A DNA stretch of 48,629 nucleotides from an uncultured Prevotellaceae bacterium (GCA_900316975.1 ONFA01000030.1:1-48629); one strand, 5' to 3'; numbered from the stretch's first letter, positions 40,148-48,456 are shown. Numbers and translations: made by a program. Notes: generated by a model from the sequence alone, not told the origin.

Positions 40148-40197
40148 GCACGGTGTACCCCTCGGGTACGCCCTACCGTTGCCGAGGGGTACGGTGC
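40148..40197. repeat. Inverted repeat between the second receptor and cobJ-cbiC
   Basis: GTACCCCTCGG (40154-40164) and CCGAGGGGTAC (40182-40192) pair over 11 bp, extended by CACGGT/ACGGTG with a bulge; GC-rich, no T run. It is in the 158-bp gap before the cobJ-cbiC promoter; could be a transcript-stabilising hairpin or another palindromic element. Confidence 0.7.
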
Positions 40198-40242
40198 TAA
40201 AGATTTTCACCCGCACGTGGCGGTTTATTCACAAAAAAACAC

Positions 40243-40250
40243 TAACTTTG
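40243..40250 (+). promoter_or_regulatory. -7 element immediately before cobJ-cbiC
   Basis: TAACTTTG fits TAnnTTTG with 7 nt to the ATG at 40258, the same spacing as at cbiA. The transcript would be leaderless or nearly so. TTTA lies about 15 bp upstream, a weak -33. Confidence 0.6.
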
Positions 40251-40257
40251 CCCACGT

Positions 40258-41706
40258 ATGAAAAAGATTATTGTTGCAGGCATCGGTCCAGGCAGCCCTG
40301 AAGACATCACACCTGCTGTCATCAAAGCAGTAGGCGAGGCAGATGCTGTCGTTGGCTACAAATACTACTTCCAGTTTATCACCCCCTATCTGAAACCAGG
40401 GTGTGAATGCATCGACACAGGCATGAAGCATGAACGCGAACGTGCTGAACAAGCCTTTCAACTGGCAGAAGAGGGCAAAATCGTCGTAGTCATCTCCTCG
40501 GGCGATGCTGGCATCTACGGCATGACACCCCTCATCTACGAGATGAAACGCGAACGAAACAGCGATGTGGAAGTGACTTCATTTCCCGGCATCTCTGCTT
40601 TCCAGAAAGCCGCCTCCCTGCTCGGTGCGCCCATCGGTCACGACTTCTGTGTCATCTCATTATCCGATTTGATGACTCCATGGGAAGTCATCGAACGACG
40701 CATCAAGGCTGCTGCGACGGGCGATTTTGTGACTGCTGTCTATAATCCAAAATCGAACGGACGTTACTGGCAACTTTACCGTCTGAAAGAGGTCTTTCTT
40801 TCGGAAGGACGCTCAGAGAGCACCCCCGTTGGCTTCGTGCGGCAAGCAGGCAGACCCGAACAGGAAGTGACCGTGACCACCCTTGGAGCCTTCAACCCCG
40901 AAGCGGTTGACATGTTCACCATCGTCCTCATCGGCAACTCGCAATCCTACAACTGGAGCGGACAGATGATTACCCCACGAGGTTACTATCAAGCCCCCTC
41001 CAACTCCCCCAAGGGGGAGAGAGACTGTCCGGATGGAATCCTCCCCCCATGGGGGGATAAGAAGGGGGCTTCTATCATGATGGAGTCCTTCCGCACCATC
41101 AAGAGCGAACTCCAACATCAAGACTATCCCCTTGACCACCTCTGGGCACTTCTCCACGCCATCCACACTACCGCCGACTTCGACATGGAGAACATCCTCC
41201 ACACCGACCCAGAAGCGGTTGCCACATTATATAATAAAGTAAAAGACGGCATCCTCACCACCATCATCACCGATGTGACGATGGTGCAAAGCGGCATCCG
41301 CAAAGGTGCCCTCACCCGTCTTGGCATCGAAGCCAAATGCTACCTAAATGACCCCCGCGTGGCGGAGTTCTCTTCCGTCAACCACCTCACCCGCACCCAA
41401 ACCGCCATCCGCCTTGCCGTGGAGGAACACCCCGATGCCCTCTTCGCTTTCGGCAATGCCCCCACTGCCCTGATGGAACTCTGTGACCTCATCCGCAAAG
41501 GGAAGGCTCACCCTGCTGGCATCATCGCCGCTCCCGTCGGTTTCGTGCATGTAAAAGAGTCGAAGCACATGGTCAAACCTTTCATAGACATTCCCAAAAT
41601 CATCGTCGAAGGTCGCAAGGGAGGCTCCAACCTCACTGCCACCCTCTGCAACGCCATCCTCACTTTCGACGATGCCGCACAACTGAAACCCGGACGCGAT
41701 TTGTGA
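40258..41706 (+). CDS. Fusion: cobalt-precorrin-3B C17-methyltransferase (CobJ/CbiH) + precorrin-8X methylmutase (CbiC/CobH)
   Basis: 482 residues. Residues 1-243 are a SAM-dependent corrin methyltransferase: IIVAGIGPGSPEDIT (4-18), ISSGDAGIYGM (about 80-90, the CbiH/CobJ signature), VTSFPGISAFQKAAS and AVYNPKSNGR. It catalyses C17 methylation and ring contraction. Residues about 272-482 are CbiC (DFDMENILHTDP, TTIITDVTMVQSGI, GRKGGSNLTATLCNAI), moving a methyl from C11 to C12. Residues 245-271 come from a palindromic element (40991-41071) at the domain junction. The stop is 31 bp before cbiET. Confidence 0.92.
   Translation: MKKIIVAGIGPGSPEDITPAVIKAVGEADAVVGYKYYFQFITPYLKPGCECIDTGMKHERERAEQAFQLAEEGKIVVVISSGDAGIYGMTPLIYEMKRERNSDVEVTSFPGISAFQKAASLLGAPIGHDFCVISLSDLMTPWEVIERRIKAAATGDFVTAVYNPKSNGRYWQLYRLKEVFLSEGRSESTPVGFVRQAGRPEQEVTVTTLGAFNPEAVDMFTIVLIGNSQSYNWSGQMITPRGYYQAPSNSPKGERDCPDGILPPWGDKKGASIMMESFRTIKSELQHQDYPLDHLWALLHAIHTTADFDMENILHTDPEAVATLYNKVKDGILTTIITDVTMVQSGIRKGALTRLGIEAKCYLNDPRVAEFSSVNHLTRTQTAIRLAVEEHPDALFAFGNAPTALMELCDLIRKGKAHPAGIIAAPVGFVHVKESKHMVKPFIDIPKIIVEGRKGGSNLTATLCNAILTFDDAAQLKPGRDL
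40991..41071. repeat. Palindromic element at the CobJ-CbiC junction
   Basis: 81 bp, exactly 27 codons. Outer arms AAGCCCCCT/AGGGGGCTT (40991-40999, 41063-41071). Inner blocks ACTCCCCCAAGGGGGAG and CCTCCCCCCATGGGGGG. Centre GTCCGGATGG, like the CCATCCGGATGG centre of the cobQ element. Confidence 0.88.
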
Positions 41707-41735
41707 GTTGATAGTTGACAGTTAATAGTTGATAG
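41706..41735. repeat. AGTTGAT/AGTTGAC heptamers between cobJ-cbiC and cbiET
   Basis: Four degenerate heptamers fill the whole intergenic gap. Here the array runs in the direction that contains TGA/TAA codons, unlike copies within genes. Confidence 0.85.
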
Positions 41736-41737
41736 TT

Positions 41738-42961
41738 ATGATTGAATTCATTGTTATAGGCATCACCGACAACCCCACCCCCTTCTTCCCCACCGAAGTG
41801 CTGGAGGTGATTCAGCAAGGGAAAATCTTCTCTGGCGGCAAACGGCACCATGAGATTGTGGCTCCCCTGCTGCCCGATGGAGCACTGTGGATAGACATCA
41901 CTGTCCCCCTCTCCAAAGTCTTCGAGCAATACCAACAGTCAACTCTCAACTGTCAACTGTCAACTGTCATCGTCTTCGCCTCAGGCGACCCCCTCTTCTT
42001 CGGCTTTGCCAACACCCTCCAACGCGAGTTCCCCCACTCGCCCATGACGGTTTTCCCGTCATTCAACTCCCTCCAACTCCTCTCCCACCGTCTCCTCCTC
42101 CCCTACCACGACATGCGCATCGTCTCCCTCACAGGCCGCCCGTGGAAAGAGTTTGACCGTGCGCTCATCGAGGGAACCACTAAAATGGGTGTACTCACAG
42201 ACAAGGAACATACCCCTGCCACCATCGCCCAACGCATGCTCGATTACGGCTATGTGGATTACACCATGTCCGTAGGTGAACATTTGGGCAATCCTGTTGA
42301 TGAAAAGGTGACAACAGGGACATTAACAGAGATGTCAGAACGTCATTTCTCCATGCCCAACTGCCTGATTCTAACAGGTTCCCATCCGCATCAATGGGGC
42401 ATTCCAGAGAGTGATTTTTCCCTCCTTGACGGACGGAGCAAGATGATTACCAAGATGCCCATCCGACTACTTTCCTTACAAGCCCTTGATTTACCCCGTC
42501 GTCACTCGTTGTGGGACGTGGGTTTCTGCACAGGCAGCGTTTCCATCGAGGCACGACTCCAGTTTCCTCATTTAGATATAACCGCCTTCGAAGTGCGTCC
42601 TGAAGGGGCAACCCTCATGAATGAAAACAGCCGTCGTTTCGGTGTTCCAGGCATTCAGACGGTCATTGGCGATTTTCTGACTGTCAACTGCAACGACCTG
42701 CCTCGCCCCGACGCTGTCTTCATCGGTGGTCATGGTGGTCAACTCAAAGCCATCATGGCGAAAGTGATTCGCTATCTGCTTCCCCATGGATGCATCGTCA
42801 TGAACAGCGTCACACCACAAAGTCGCCAACTTTTTGACGAGGCATGTCAAGAACTTGGGCTGAAAGAAGCCGCTCCCACCCACATACAACTGAACGAACA
42901 TAACCCTATCGACATACTGAAATGCGAATTGCCATCATCAACATCTCTGACGCAGGCTTGA
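41738..42961 (+). CDS. Fusion: cobalt-precorrin-7 C5-methyltransferase (CbiE) + C15-methyltransferase/decarboxylase (CbiT)
   Basis: 407 residues, the CobL-type layout. CbiE part about 1-205 (IEFIVIGITDNP, GGKRHHEIV, VIVFASGDPLFFG, FPSFNSLQLLSHRL). CbiT part about 225-407 with the class I SAM motif WDVGFCTGSVSIEA (about 259-272), FIGGHGGQLKAIM and VMNSVTPQ. Residues about 67-77 (QQSTLNCQLST) are encoded by five AACTGTC-type heptamers (41934-41968). The ATG at 41738 is chosen; the TTG at 41729 lies in the intergenic heptamers. Overlaps the next gene by 40 bp. Confidence 0.92.
   Translation: MIEFIVIGITDNPTPFFPTEVLEVIQQGKIFSGGKRHHEIVAPLLPDGALWIDITVPLSKVFEQYQQSTLNCQLSTVIVFASGDPLFFGFANTLQREFPHSPMTVFPSFNSLQLLSHRLLLPYHDMRIVSLTGRPWKEFDRALIEGTTKMGVLTDKEHTPATIAQRMLDYGYVDYTMSVGEHLGNPVDEKVTTGTLTEMSERHFSMPNCLILTGSHPHQWGIPESDFSLLDGRSKMITKMPIRLLSLQALDLPRRHSLWDVGFCTGSVSIEARLQFPHLDITAFEVRPEGATLMNENSRRFGVPGIQTVIGDFLTVNCNDLPRPDAVFIGGHGGQLKAIMAKVIRYLLPHGCIVMNSVTPQSRQLFDEACQELGLKEAAPTHIQLNEHNPIDILKCELPSSTSLTQA
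41934..41968. repeat. AACTGTC heptamer array inside cbiET
   Basis: Five tandem heptamers (two degenerate, three exact) read in the stop-free direction. Confidence 0.92.
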
Positions 42962-44709
42962 CTGCTGCCCCAACCCTCCAGCAACAACTTCAAGCCATTC
43001 CTTTATGTCGCGACGCTGTTGCGGCTCATTGGCACGACTACGATGCCTTCATCTTCATTGGCGCCATGGGCATCTGTGTCCGCACCATCGCCTCGCTCGT
43101 TGAAGACAAACACACCGACCCTGCTGTGGTGTGTGTTGATACCCAATGTCAACACGTTGTGTCCGTGCTGTCGGGACATGTGGGAGGTGCCAATGACTTG
43201 ACAAGAGATGTCGCCGCCATCCTCGGTGCCACCCCCGTCATCACCACCCTAAGCGACAACGCAGGACTCTGGGCACTCGACACCCTTGCCCAACGCTTCG
43301 GTTGGTCATGCCCATGCACCCAACTCAACCCCTACATCATCCCCTTTGTCAACCAAGAGCCCACCGCCCTCCTACTCGACATCCGCGACCGAGGCACCGA
43401 CTATCTGGAGAGGACATTGCCCTCCCATGTCACCCTTGTCTCAGCCATCGAAGCCATCACCCCCGACCGCTTCAAACTCGCCATCATCGTTTCCCCTTAT
43501 ATCTACCCCAACTCCCATGCATTCGGTGGTTCTCCCGCCAAAATCCCCACCCTCCAATATTTCCCCCGCATCCTCACCCTCGGCATCGGTCTTGCCCATC
43601 AAGCCTCCCGAGTGCAGGGCATCATCACCGACTTCCACCACCATCTGGAAGCCCAGAACCTCTCTCCTCTCGCCATCCGACACTATGCCACCATCAATCT
43701 GAAAGCCGATGAGCCCGTCGTAAAGCAACTACAAGCCGATGGACAAGAAGTCCTCTTCTTCACTGCTGACCAACTGAACGAGGTGGAAGTACCCACGCCC
43801 AGCGATACTGTCGCTCAACATGTGGGCACCCCCAGTGTCAGTGAAGCCGCAGCCCTTCTCGCTTCCAACCACGGCACCCTCTTGATTCCCAAACAAAAAA
43901 GCACAGACAAGGATTATACCCTCGCTGTTGCCATCGACAACCAATACCTCCGTCATGGTCATATCGAGATTGTTGGCGCCGGTCCAGGCGATCCCGACTT
44001 GGTGAGTGTCCGCGGAAGAATGATGCTGGAAAAGGCAGACCTGATCCTCTATGCAGGGTCTCTGGTACCCAAAGCGTTGACAGATTGTCACAAACCCGGT
44101 GCGGTAGTAAAGAGCAGCGCGGACATGAATCTTGAAGAACAATGCACTCTGATGAAGGAGCACTACGATCAAGGGCACTTTATTGTTCGTCTCCACACGG
44201 GCGACCCCTGTATCTTCGGTGCCATCCAAGAGCAGATGGCGTTCTTCGACCAACACGGCATGTCCTATCATATCACCCCGGGCATCTCATCTTTCCTCGC
44301 TGCTGCCGCAGAACTGAGAAGCCAGTTCACGATTCCCGAACGCACTCAAACCATCATTCTCACCCGTGGAGAAGGGCGAACCCCCATGCCAGAGAAAGAG
44401 CAACTGCACCTTCTCGCCAAGAGCCAGAGCACCATGTGCATCTTCCTCTCTGCTGCTATTGTGGATGATGTGCAGCGCGAACTCCTTCAGGAATATCCCG
44501 AAGACACACCCGTTGCTGCTTGCTACCATCTCACATGGCCTGACCAGCACATCTACCGAGGGAAACTTAAAGACCTCGCCAAAATCGTTCACGACCATAA
44601 TCTGACACTGACCACTATGCTCGTCGTGGGCGAAGCCATTGACAACCGTCAAGGTCTCTCCGAACTCTACAACAAATACTTCACTCACCTCTTCCGTAAA
44701 GGAGAATAG
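42922..44709 (+). CDS. Fusion: cobalt-precorrin-5A hydrolase (CbiG) + cobalt-precorrin-4 C11-methyltransferase (CbiF/CobM)
   Basis: 595 residues. CbiG about 1-330: the N-terminal and core motifs AFIFIGAMGICVRTIASLV, DPAVVCVDTQCQHVVSVLSGHVGGANDL and the C-terminal domain LGIGLAHQAS, opening the delta-lactone. CbiF/CobM from about 345 (HIEIVGAGPGDPDLVSVRG, ILYAGSLVPK, RLHTGDPCIFGAIQEQM, TPGISSFLAAAAEL, ILTRGEGRTPMPE). No repeat insert is seen at this junction; the linker is about 15 residues. The start overlaps cbiET by 40 bp; 3 bp separate it from cbiJ-cbiD. Confidence 0.92.
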   Translation: MRIAIINISDAGLTAAPTLQQQLQAIPLCRDAVAAHWHDYDAFIFIGAMGICVRTIASLVEDKHTDPAVVCVDTQCQHVVSVLSGHVGGANDLTRDVAAILGATPVITTLSDNAGLWALDTLAQRFGWSCPCTQLNPYIIPFVNQEPTALLLDIRDRGTDYLERTLPSHVTLVSAIEAITPDRFKLAIIVSPYIYPNSHAFGGSPAKIPTLQYFPRILTLGIGLAHQASRVQGIITDFHHHLEAQNLSPLAIRHYATINLKADEPVVKQLQADGQEVLFFTADQLNEVEVPTPSDTVAQHVGTPSVSEAAALLASNHGTLLIPKQKSTDKDYTLAVAIDNQYLRHGHIEIVGAGPGDPDLVSVRGRMMLEKADLILYAGSLVPKALTDCHKPGAVVKSSADMNLEEQCTLMKEHYDQGHFIVRLHTGDPCIFGAIQEQMAFFDQHGMSYHITPGISSFLAAAAELRSQFTIPERTQTIILTRGEGRTPMPEKEQLHLLAKSQSTMCIFLSAAIVDDVQRELLQEYPEDTPVAACYHLTWPDQHIYRGKLKDLAKIVHDHNLTLTTMLVVGEAIDNRQGLSELYNKYFTHLFRKGE

Positions 44710-44712
44710 CGC

Positions 44713-46584
44713 ATGATTCTTGTTTTTGGCGGCACAACCGAAGGCCGCAAGACCATAGAAGCACTGGAAGAGGCGGGAAACCCCTTCTATTACAGCACAA
44801 GGACGGGCGAACAAAAAGTGACGCTCCATCATGGCATTGCGATTAGTGGCACCATGGACGGTGATGCCATGATCACCTTCTGCCAAAAGCACGATATCAA
44901 GCTGTTGGTGGATGCCGCCCATCCCTTTGCTGAGGTGTTACATCAAACGGTAGCTGAAGTGGCGAAAAGCATGAACATTCCTGCCATCAGGTTTGAACGT
45001 ATCTTTCCAGAAAGAGATCCAGACATCGTATGGTTGGATGGATACGAGGATGCGTTGAGGACAATCAAGGAAAAAACGCTGCTTGCCACTACAGGCGTAC
45101 AAAGCATCAGCAAATTGAAGCCATTGGAAGAGCGAGGTGTAAAAGTAATGTACCGCATTTTACCAAGAGAATCGTCCATCCAATCAGCACTTCAACAGGG
45201 GGCAACCCACGACCAACTCTGCTTCTACGAGCAAAACGCTTGCGAGGCTCACCAAGAACCCAAAAATCGACATCGTCGACGTCGGTTTGCCGATGTCGAC
45301 GATGTCGACTCACCGACGTCGACGATGTCGATTCAGAGGCTGTGGAAGGAGGGCGAAGGAGATGTCGAGTATGAGGCAGTCTTGATGAAAGAAAGCGGGG
45401 AAACAGGCGGCTTTGTAGAAAAAGTGAAAGACGCAAAAAGGATGGGCATGAAACTCTACGCCATCAAACGCCCAGAAACGCCCAGAATCTTTCACCAAGT
45501 GAATGGTGAGCACGGCTTGCGACGGATGGTCGAGAAACTCTTGCCCGAGTTCTTTCACCTGCACAGCGGACTCACCACAGGAACCTGTGCCACTGCTGCA
45601 GCCATCGCCGCAACGAGACGCATGCAGACAGGGGAAACGCCCGACGAGGTGCCCGTCATCCTTCCTAATGGCGAAACCATCATGGTGGCAGTCAGTTATG
45701 CCGACGGCTACGCTTACTGCATCAAGGAGGCAGGCGATGACCCCGATGTGACCGATGGTATTGAAGTGAGGGCAAAGGCTGAGAAAGCGGCTCAATTTGA
45801 GATATGTGGCGGTGAAGGAGTGGGCAGATTCACCCTGCCAGGCTTCGACTACCCTATCGGTGAACCAGCCATCAACAAGGCTCCTCGCCAGATGCTACGC
45901 CAAAATCTGGAGAAACTCCTAACTCCAAACTCCAAACTCCTAACTCTAAAAGTCACCATCAGCGTCCCCAACGGAGCCGATATCGCCCGCAAGACCTTCA
46001 ACCCCCGTCTCGGAATCGAAGGAGGCATCAGCATCATTGGTGTGTCAGGCATCGTGAAGCCCTTCAGCGAAGAGGCATTCATTGAGAGCATCCGCAAGTG
46101 CATGGAGGTGGCAAAGGCAAGCGGCACCGACCGCATCGTTCTCCACAGCGGCATGAAGAGTGAGGGCTTCCTTCAGCAGCGCTACCCCAACCTGCCTCAA
46201 CAAGCGTTCGTGGAATACGGCAATGCCATCGGAGCCACGCTCCAGATTGCCGACGAACTCCACATTCCTCGCATCACCCTCGGCATCATGCTGGGTAAGG
46301 CTGTGAAGCTGGCAGAAGGACATCTCGACACCCACAGCAAGAAGCAGACGATGAACAAGGCGTTCATCACCCAAATGTTAGAAGAGTCAGGCTGTGACAC
46401 CAAGGTCATCGAACAAGTAGCAAGCATCACTTTGGCACGCGAACTCTGGCACATCATCCCCTCCGAACAGATAGAAACCTTTTGCCGCACAGTCATCCGC
46501 CATTGCCTGAAACATTGTGAACCACTCCTGCCGCACGGAGAACTTATCATTCTTTTGATAGACGACAGTGGCGGCATCCATTGA
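44713..46584 (+). CDS. Fusion: cobalt-precorrin-6A reductase (CbiJ) + cobalt-precorrin-5B C1-methyltransferase (CbiD)
   Basis: 623 residues. CbiJ about 1-260 (ILVFGGTTEGRKTIEAL, LVDAAHPFAEVLHQTV, TTGVQSISKL, and YAIKRPE near the end). CbiD about 275-623 (HSGLTTGTCATAAAIAA, EAGDDPDVTDGIEVRA, VPNGADIARKTFNPRLGIEG and ISIIGVSGIVKPFSEEAFIE). An element of GTCGAC palindromes (45265-45333) adds about 23 residues (NRHRRRRFADVDDVDSPTST) at 185-207, inside CbiJ. A short AACTCCA repeat near 45918-45950 gives LLTPNSKLLTLK in CbiD. Last gene of the plus cobalamin arm. Confidence 0.92.
   Translation: MILVFGGTTEGRKTIEALEEAGNPFYYSTRTGEQKVTLHHGIAISGTMDGDAMITFCQKHDIKLLVDAAHPFAEVLHQTVAEVAKSMNIPAIRFERIFPERDPDIVWLDGYEDALRTIKEKTLLATTGVQSISKLKPLEERGVKVMYRILPRESSIQSALQQGATHDQLCFYEQNACEAHQEPKNRHRRRRFADVDDVDSPTSTMSIQRLWKEGEGDVEYEAVLMKESGETGGFVEKVKDAKRMGMKLYAIKRPETPRIFHQVNGEHGLRRMVEKLLPEFFHLHSGLTTGTCATAAAIAATRRMQTGETPDEVPVILPNGETIMVAVSYADGYAYCIKEAGDDPDVTDGIEVRAKAEKAAQFEICGGEGVGRFTLPGFDYPIGEPAINKAPRQMLRQNLEKLLTPNSKLLTLKVTISVPNGADIARKTFNPRLGIEGGISIIGVSGIVKPFSEEAFIESIRKCMEVAKASGTDRIVLHSGMKSEGFLQQRYPNLPQQAFVEYGNAIGATLQIADELHIPRITLGIMLGKAVKLAEGHLDTHSKKQTMNKAFITQMLEESGCDTKVIEQVASITLARELWHIIPSEQIETFCRTVIRHCLKHCEPLLPHGELIILLIDDSGGIH
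45265..45333. repeat. GTCGAC-rich palindromic element inside cbiJ
   Basis: Perfect 21-bp arms at 45265-45285 and 45313-45333, separated by 27 bp that itself contains CGATGTCGAC twice. 69 bp, exactly 23 codons, in frame. Sequence unrelated to the CTCCCC-type elements. Confidence 0.93.
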
Positions 46585-46692
46585 TACAAGAAAACTTTCG
46601 ATCTGCATTGTTTGTGCCGAGAAAAATACAGAAATGCAGCTGATTTTTCATATTTTTTACGGTTCAGTGCATCGAATTTGATGGAAAATGCT

Positions 46693-46700
46693 TAATTTTG
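46693..46700 (+). promoter_or_regulatory. -7 element of the rod-shaped RNA
   Basis: TAATTTTG fits TAnnTTTG, just upstream of the first pairing base of the RNA. TTTG at 46677-46680 is 12 bp upstream, shorter than usual. Confidence 0.5.
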
Positions 46701-46704
46701 CCTC

Positions 46705-46885
46705 GCATTCTGCAAAGAGTGCAAGACATATTGCTCAATAACCTCACAATCACCACATCGAGAAAAAGAGCAAACTCTTATTATTGGGACTGTACCCTCT
46801 ACGGGCGCAGGTTTCCCATATATAAGAGTGGTTTGTGGTGAACCGTGAGGTGTATGGCGAAAGTCTGCGCTTCTTTTGTTTATTT
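46705..46885 (+). ncRNA. Rod-shaped structured RNA, 6S RNA candidate
   Basis: The 326-bp gap between cbiJ-cbiD and the next gene folds into one long rod. Closing stem: CAAAGAGTGCAAGAC region with GTCTGCGCTTCTTTTG. A large symmetric central bubble (about 46726-46740 against 46852-46862) follows. Upper stem: ACCTCAC/GTGAGGT (46741-46747, 46845-46851) and CACCACA/TGTGGTG (46751-46757, 46834-46840). Then CTCTTAT/ATAAGAG (46775-46781, 46822-46828), TGGGA/TCCCA (46785-46789, 46814-46818) and apical CTG/CAG, CCC/GGG. Length near 180 nt, a central bubble and a T-rich 3' end are the layout of 6S RNA. The identity rests on shape and an adjacent promoter only. Confidence 0.6.
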
Positions 46886-46910
46886 ATGTTTCACTTAAAT
46901 CACAAGAATT

Positions 46911-47510
46911 ATGAAGAGATTAATGACTATGAAGTTTAAGATTATGTCAATTGCTATTGTAATCTGTTTGTTATGCTCATGTAGTTCGGAGAAAAATAAA
47001 ATACAGTCTCTCCTTGTTGAGTATATTGGTGAAGAAAATCAAGAAGTGGAAATCGTCGATTATCAAGTAAAGGAAATAATCACTTGCAACAACATTGAAG
47101 ATTCGATTTCCTATTGCGAATATAAAATAGATAATATCAACAAAATATACATTGACAAGTACAAAAGCGAAATAGAAAAGAATAATCAGATTATCAACAA
47201 AAATCTAGCAAACAAAGCAAAAGCTCCATCCTTCCTTAAACATGACTGGGATGACATTAACAAAACTTATTATGGTTTTATTGAAGAATACGAAGAAAAG
47301 ATTGAACAGCGTCAGAATGAAATTGACGAAATTAATGTAAAGAAAAAACTATGGGAAAATCTTATCAGTGGAAAAGATAAGATAGAAGAAGTTTTCACAA
47401 AATACAAGGTGAATTATACAATCAATGGTAAAGTTTCTCATTGTGAATTAAACGTAGCACCTGGTTTCAAACTCTTTAATCTGGGAAACAATGAAAATGA
47501 GAACAATTAA
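46911..47510 (+). CDS. Lipoprotein with a coiled-coil middle, unknown function
   Basis: 199 residues, AT-rich unlike the cobalamin genes. Signal peptide MKRLMTMKFKIMSIAIVICL with lipobox LLCSC (Cys near 24). The mature part is strongly charged: a strand-helix start (IQSLLVEYIGEENQEVEIVD), long helices rich in Lys/Glu/Asn/Ile (about 75-160) likely to form a coiled coil, and a short beta end (YTINGKVSHCELNVAPGF). No family recognised. Overlaps the next lipoprotein gene by 20 bp, so the two form one unit. Confidence 0.75.
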   Translation: MKRLMTMKFKIMSIAIVICLLCSCSSEKNKIQSLLVEYIGEENQEVEIVDYQVKEIITCNNIEDSISYCEYKIDNINKIYIDKYKSEIEKNNQIINKNLANKAKAPSFLKHDWDDINKTYYGFIEEYEEKIEQRQNEIDEINVKKKLWENLISGKDKIEEVFTKYKVNYTINGKVSHCELNVAPGFKLFNLGNNENENN

Positions 47511-48264
47511 TATATTGGGGCTATTACCTCTTTTGTTTTTGTTGTCGAGTTGCCATGACAATTTGAATAAGAGCATATTAGAACCTCTAACGGTAGAAGA
47601 GTTAAAATCCGAGATGAAAAAGGATTCAGATTTCATCTCGTTTTATGAGGAATTTCAAAGAATCCGAGAAAAGAAACTGGACTCTGATGTAGTGCAGGCT
47701 AAATACGGAGATTTGACGTATAAAAGAATCTGGGATGTAATAACGTATAGCCGTGATTCTTCCACTTTTGAGGATATACAGAAGGAAGCTAAAAGTCGTT
47801 ACAACGCCCAAAAGAAAGACTACTCAAAGTCTTTAGATTCATTGCGTCATTACTGGAAAGCACAAGCCGCAAAGTACAATCCTAACAGTTATGTAAAGAT
47901 AGAATTCGAGAATATCAAAAGAGAATACTATTCTTCGTCCAGTGTGTTGAAATCTGTGAATATAGGATTCAATATTACTGCACTGAAAGGGACGGTGGAA
48001 CAACTTAAATTTAGTTACCTAATTAAATCAAAAATCAGTGAAGGCGAACGGTCTTATTGGAATGACGAACGAGGATACTGTATCTTATCCTGCCCTATCT
48101 ACTCATCATCGGTGTGTTATTGGGAGTTGCCATATTCATTAAAAGACGCTCTTCAATATAAAACAGCCTTTGAGGTACAAAGAGATTATGACATCATAAT
48201 AAATGTTAGTCGAGTAAGAATAAATGGTGAAAATATAGACGCAGCTGACTTTTCTATGCCATAG
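47491..48264 (+). pseudogene. Lipoprotein gene with probable 3' frameshift
   Basis: The 257-residue frame has a lipoprotein signal (MKMRTINILGLLPLLFLLSS with Cys21 in LLSSCHD). It contains a helical N-half (about 30-125) and a beta-rich C-half (NVIKIEFENIKREYYSSS-like strands, RSYWNDERGYCILSCPIYSS). It ends ADFSMP-stop at 48264, but the -1 frame stays open from 48249 to 48440 with similar composition (EYYRDLVIHEYIDESYKSLE, MDSEVVEFFEFLNE), suggesting an original protein of about 315 residues. Alternatively the stop is real and the tail is a remnant. AT-rich; function unknown. Confidence 0.6.
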
Positions 48265-48440
48265 ATATTTCGTCATATTTATCTGATCCGAAAGACGAAT
48301 ACTATCGAGACCTTGTAATTCATGAATACATAGATGAATCCTACAAGAGTCTAGAAGAATATGCACGTGCCGTTGAGAAAGAAAGATTGATGAGAATGGA
48401 TTCTGAAGTGGTTGAATTCTTTGAGTTTCTTAACGAATAA
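48249..48440 (+). other. Open -1 frame continuing the lipoprotein gene
   Basis: About 63 codons without a stop, ending TAA at 48438-48440 directly before a terminator. No start codon near its beginning. Composition (Glu, Tyr, Asp, Leu) matches the upstream frame. Best read as the displaced 3' end of the preceding gene. Confidence 0.55.
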
Positions 48441-48456
48441 CAAAAAATAATGTAAA

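Noticed and set aside
45918..45950. AACTCCA repeat in cbiD as a full palindromic element
   Set aside because: Only about four degenerate units and no opposite arm; noted as a minor heptamer patch.
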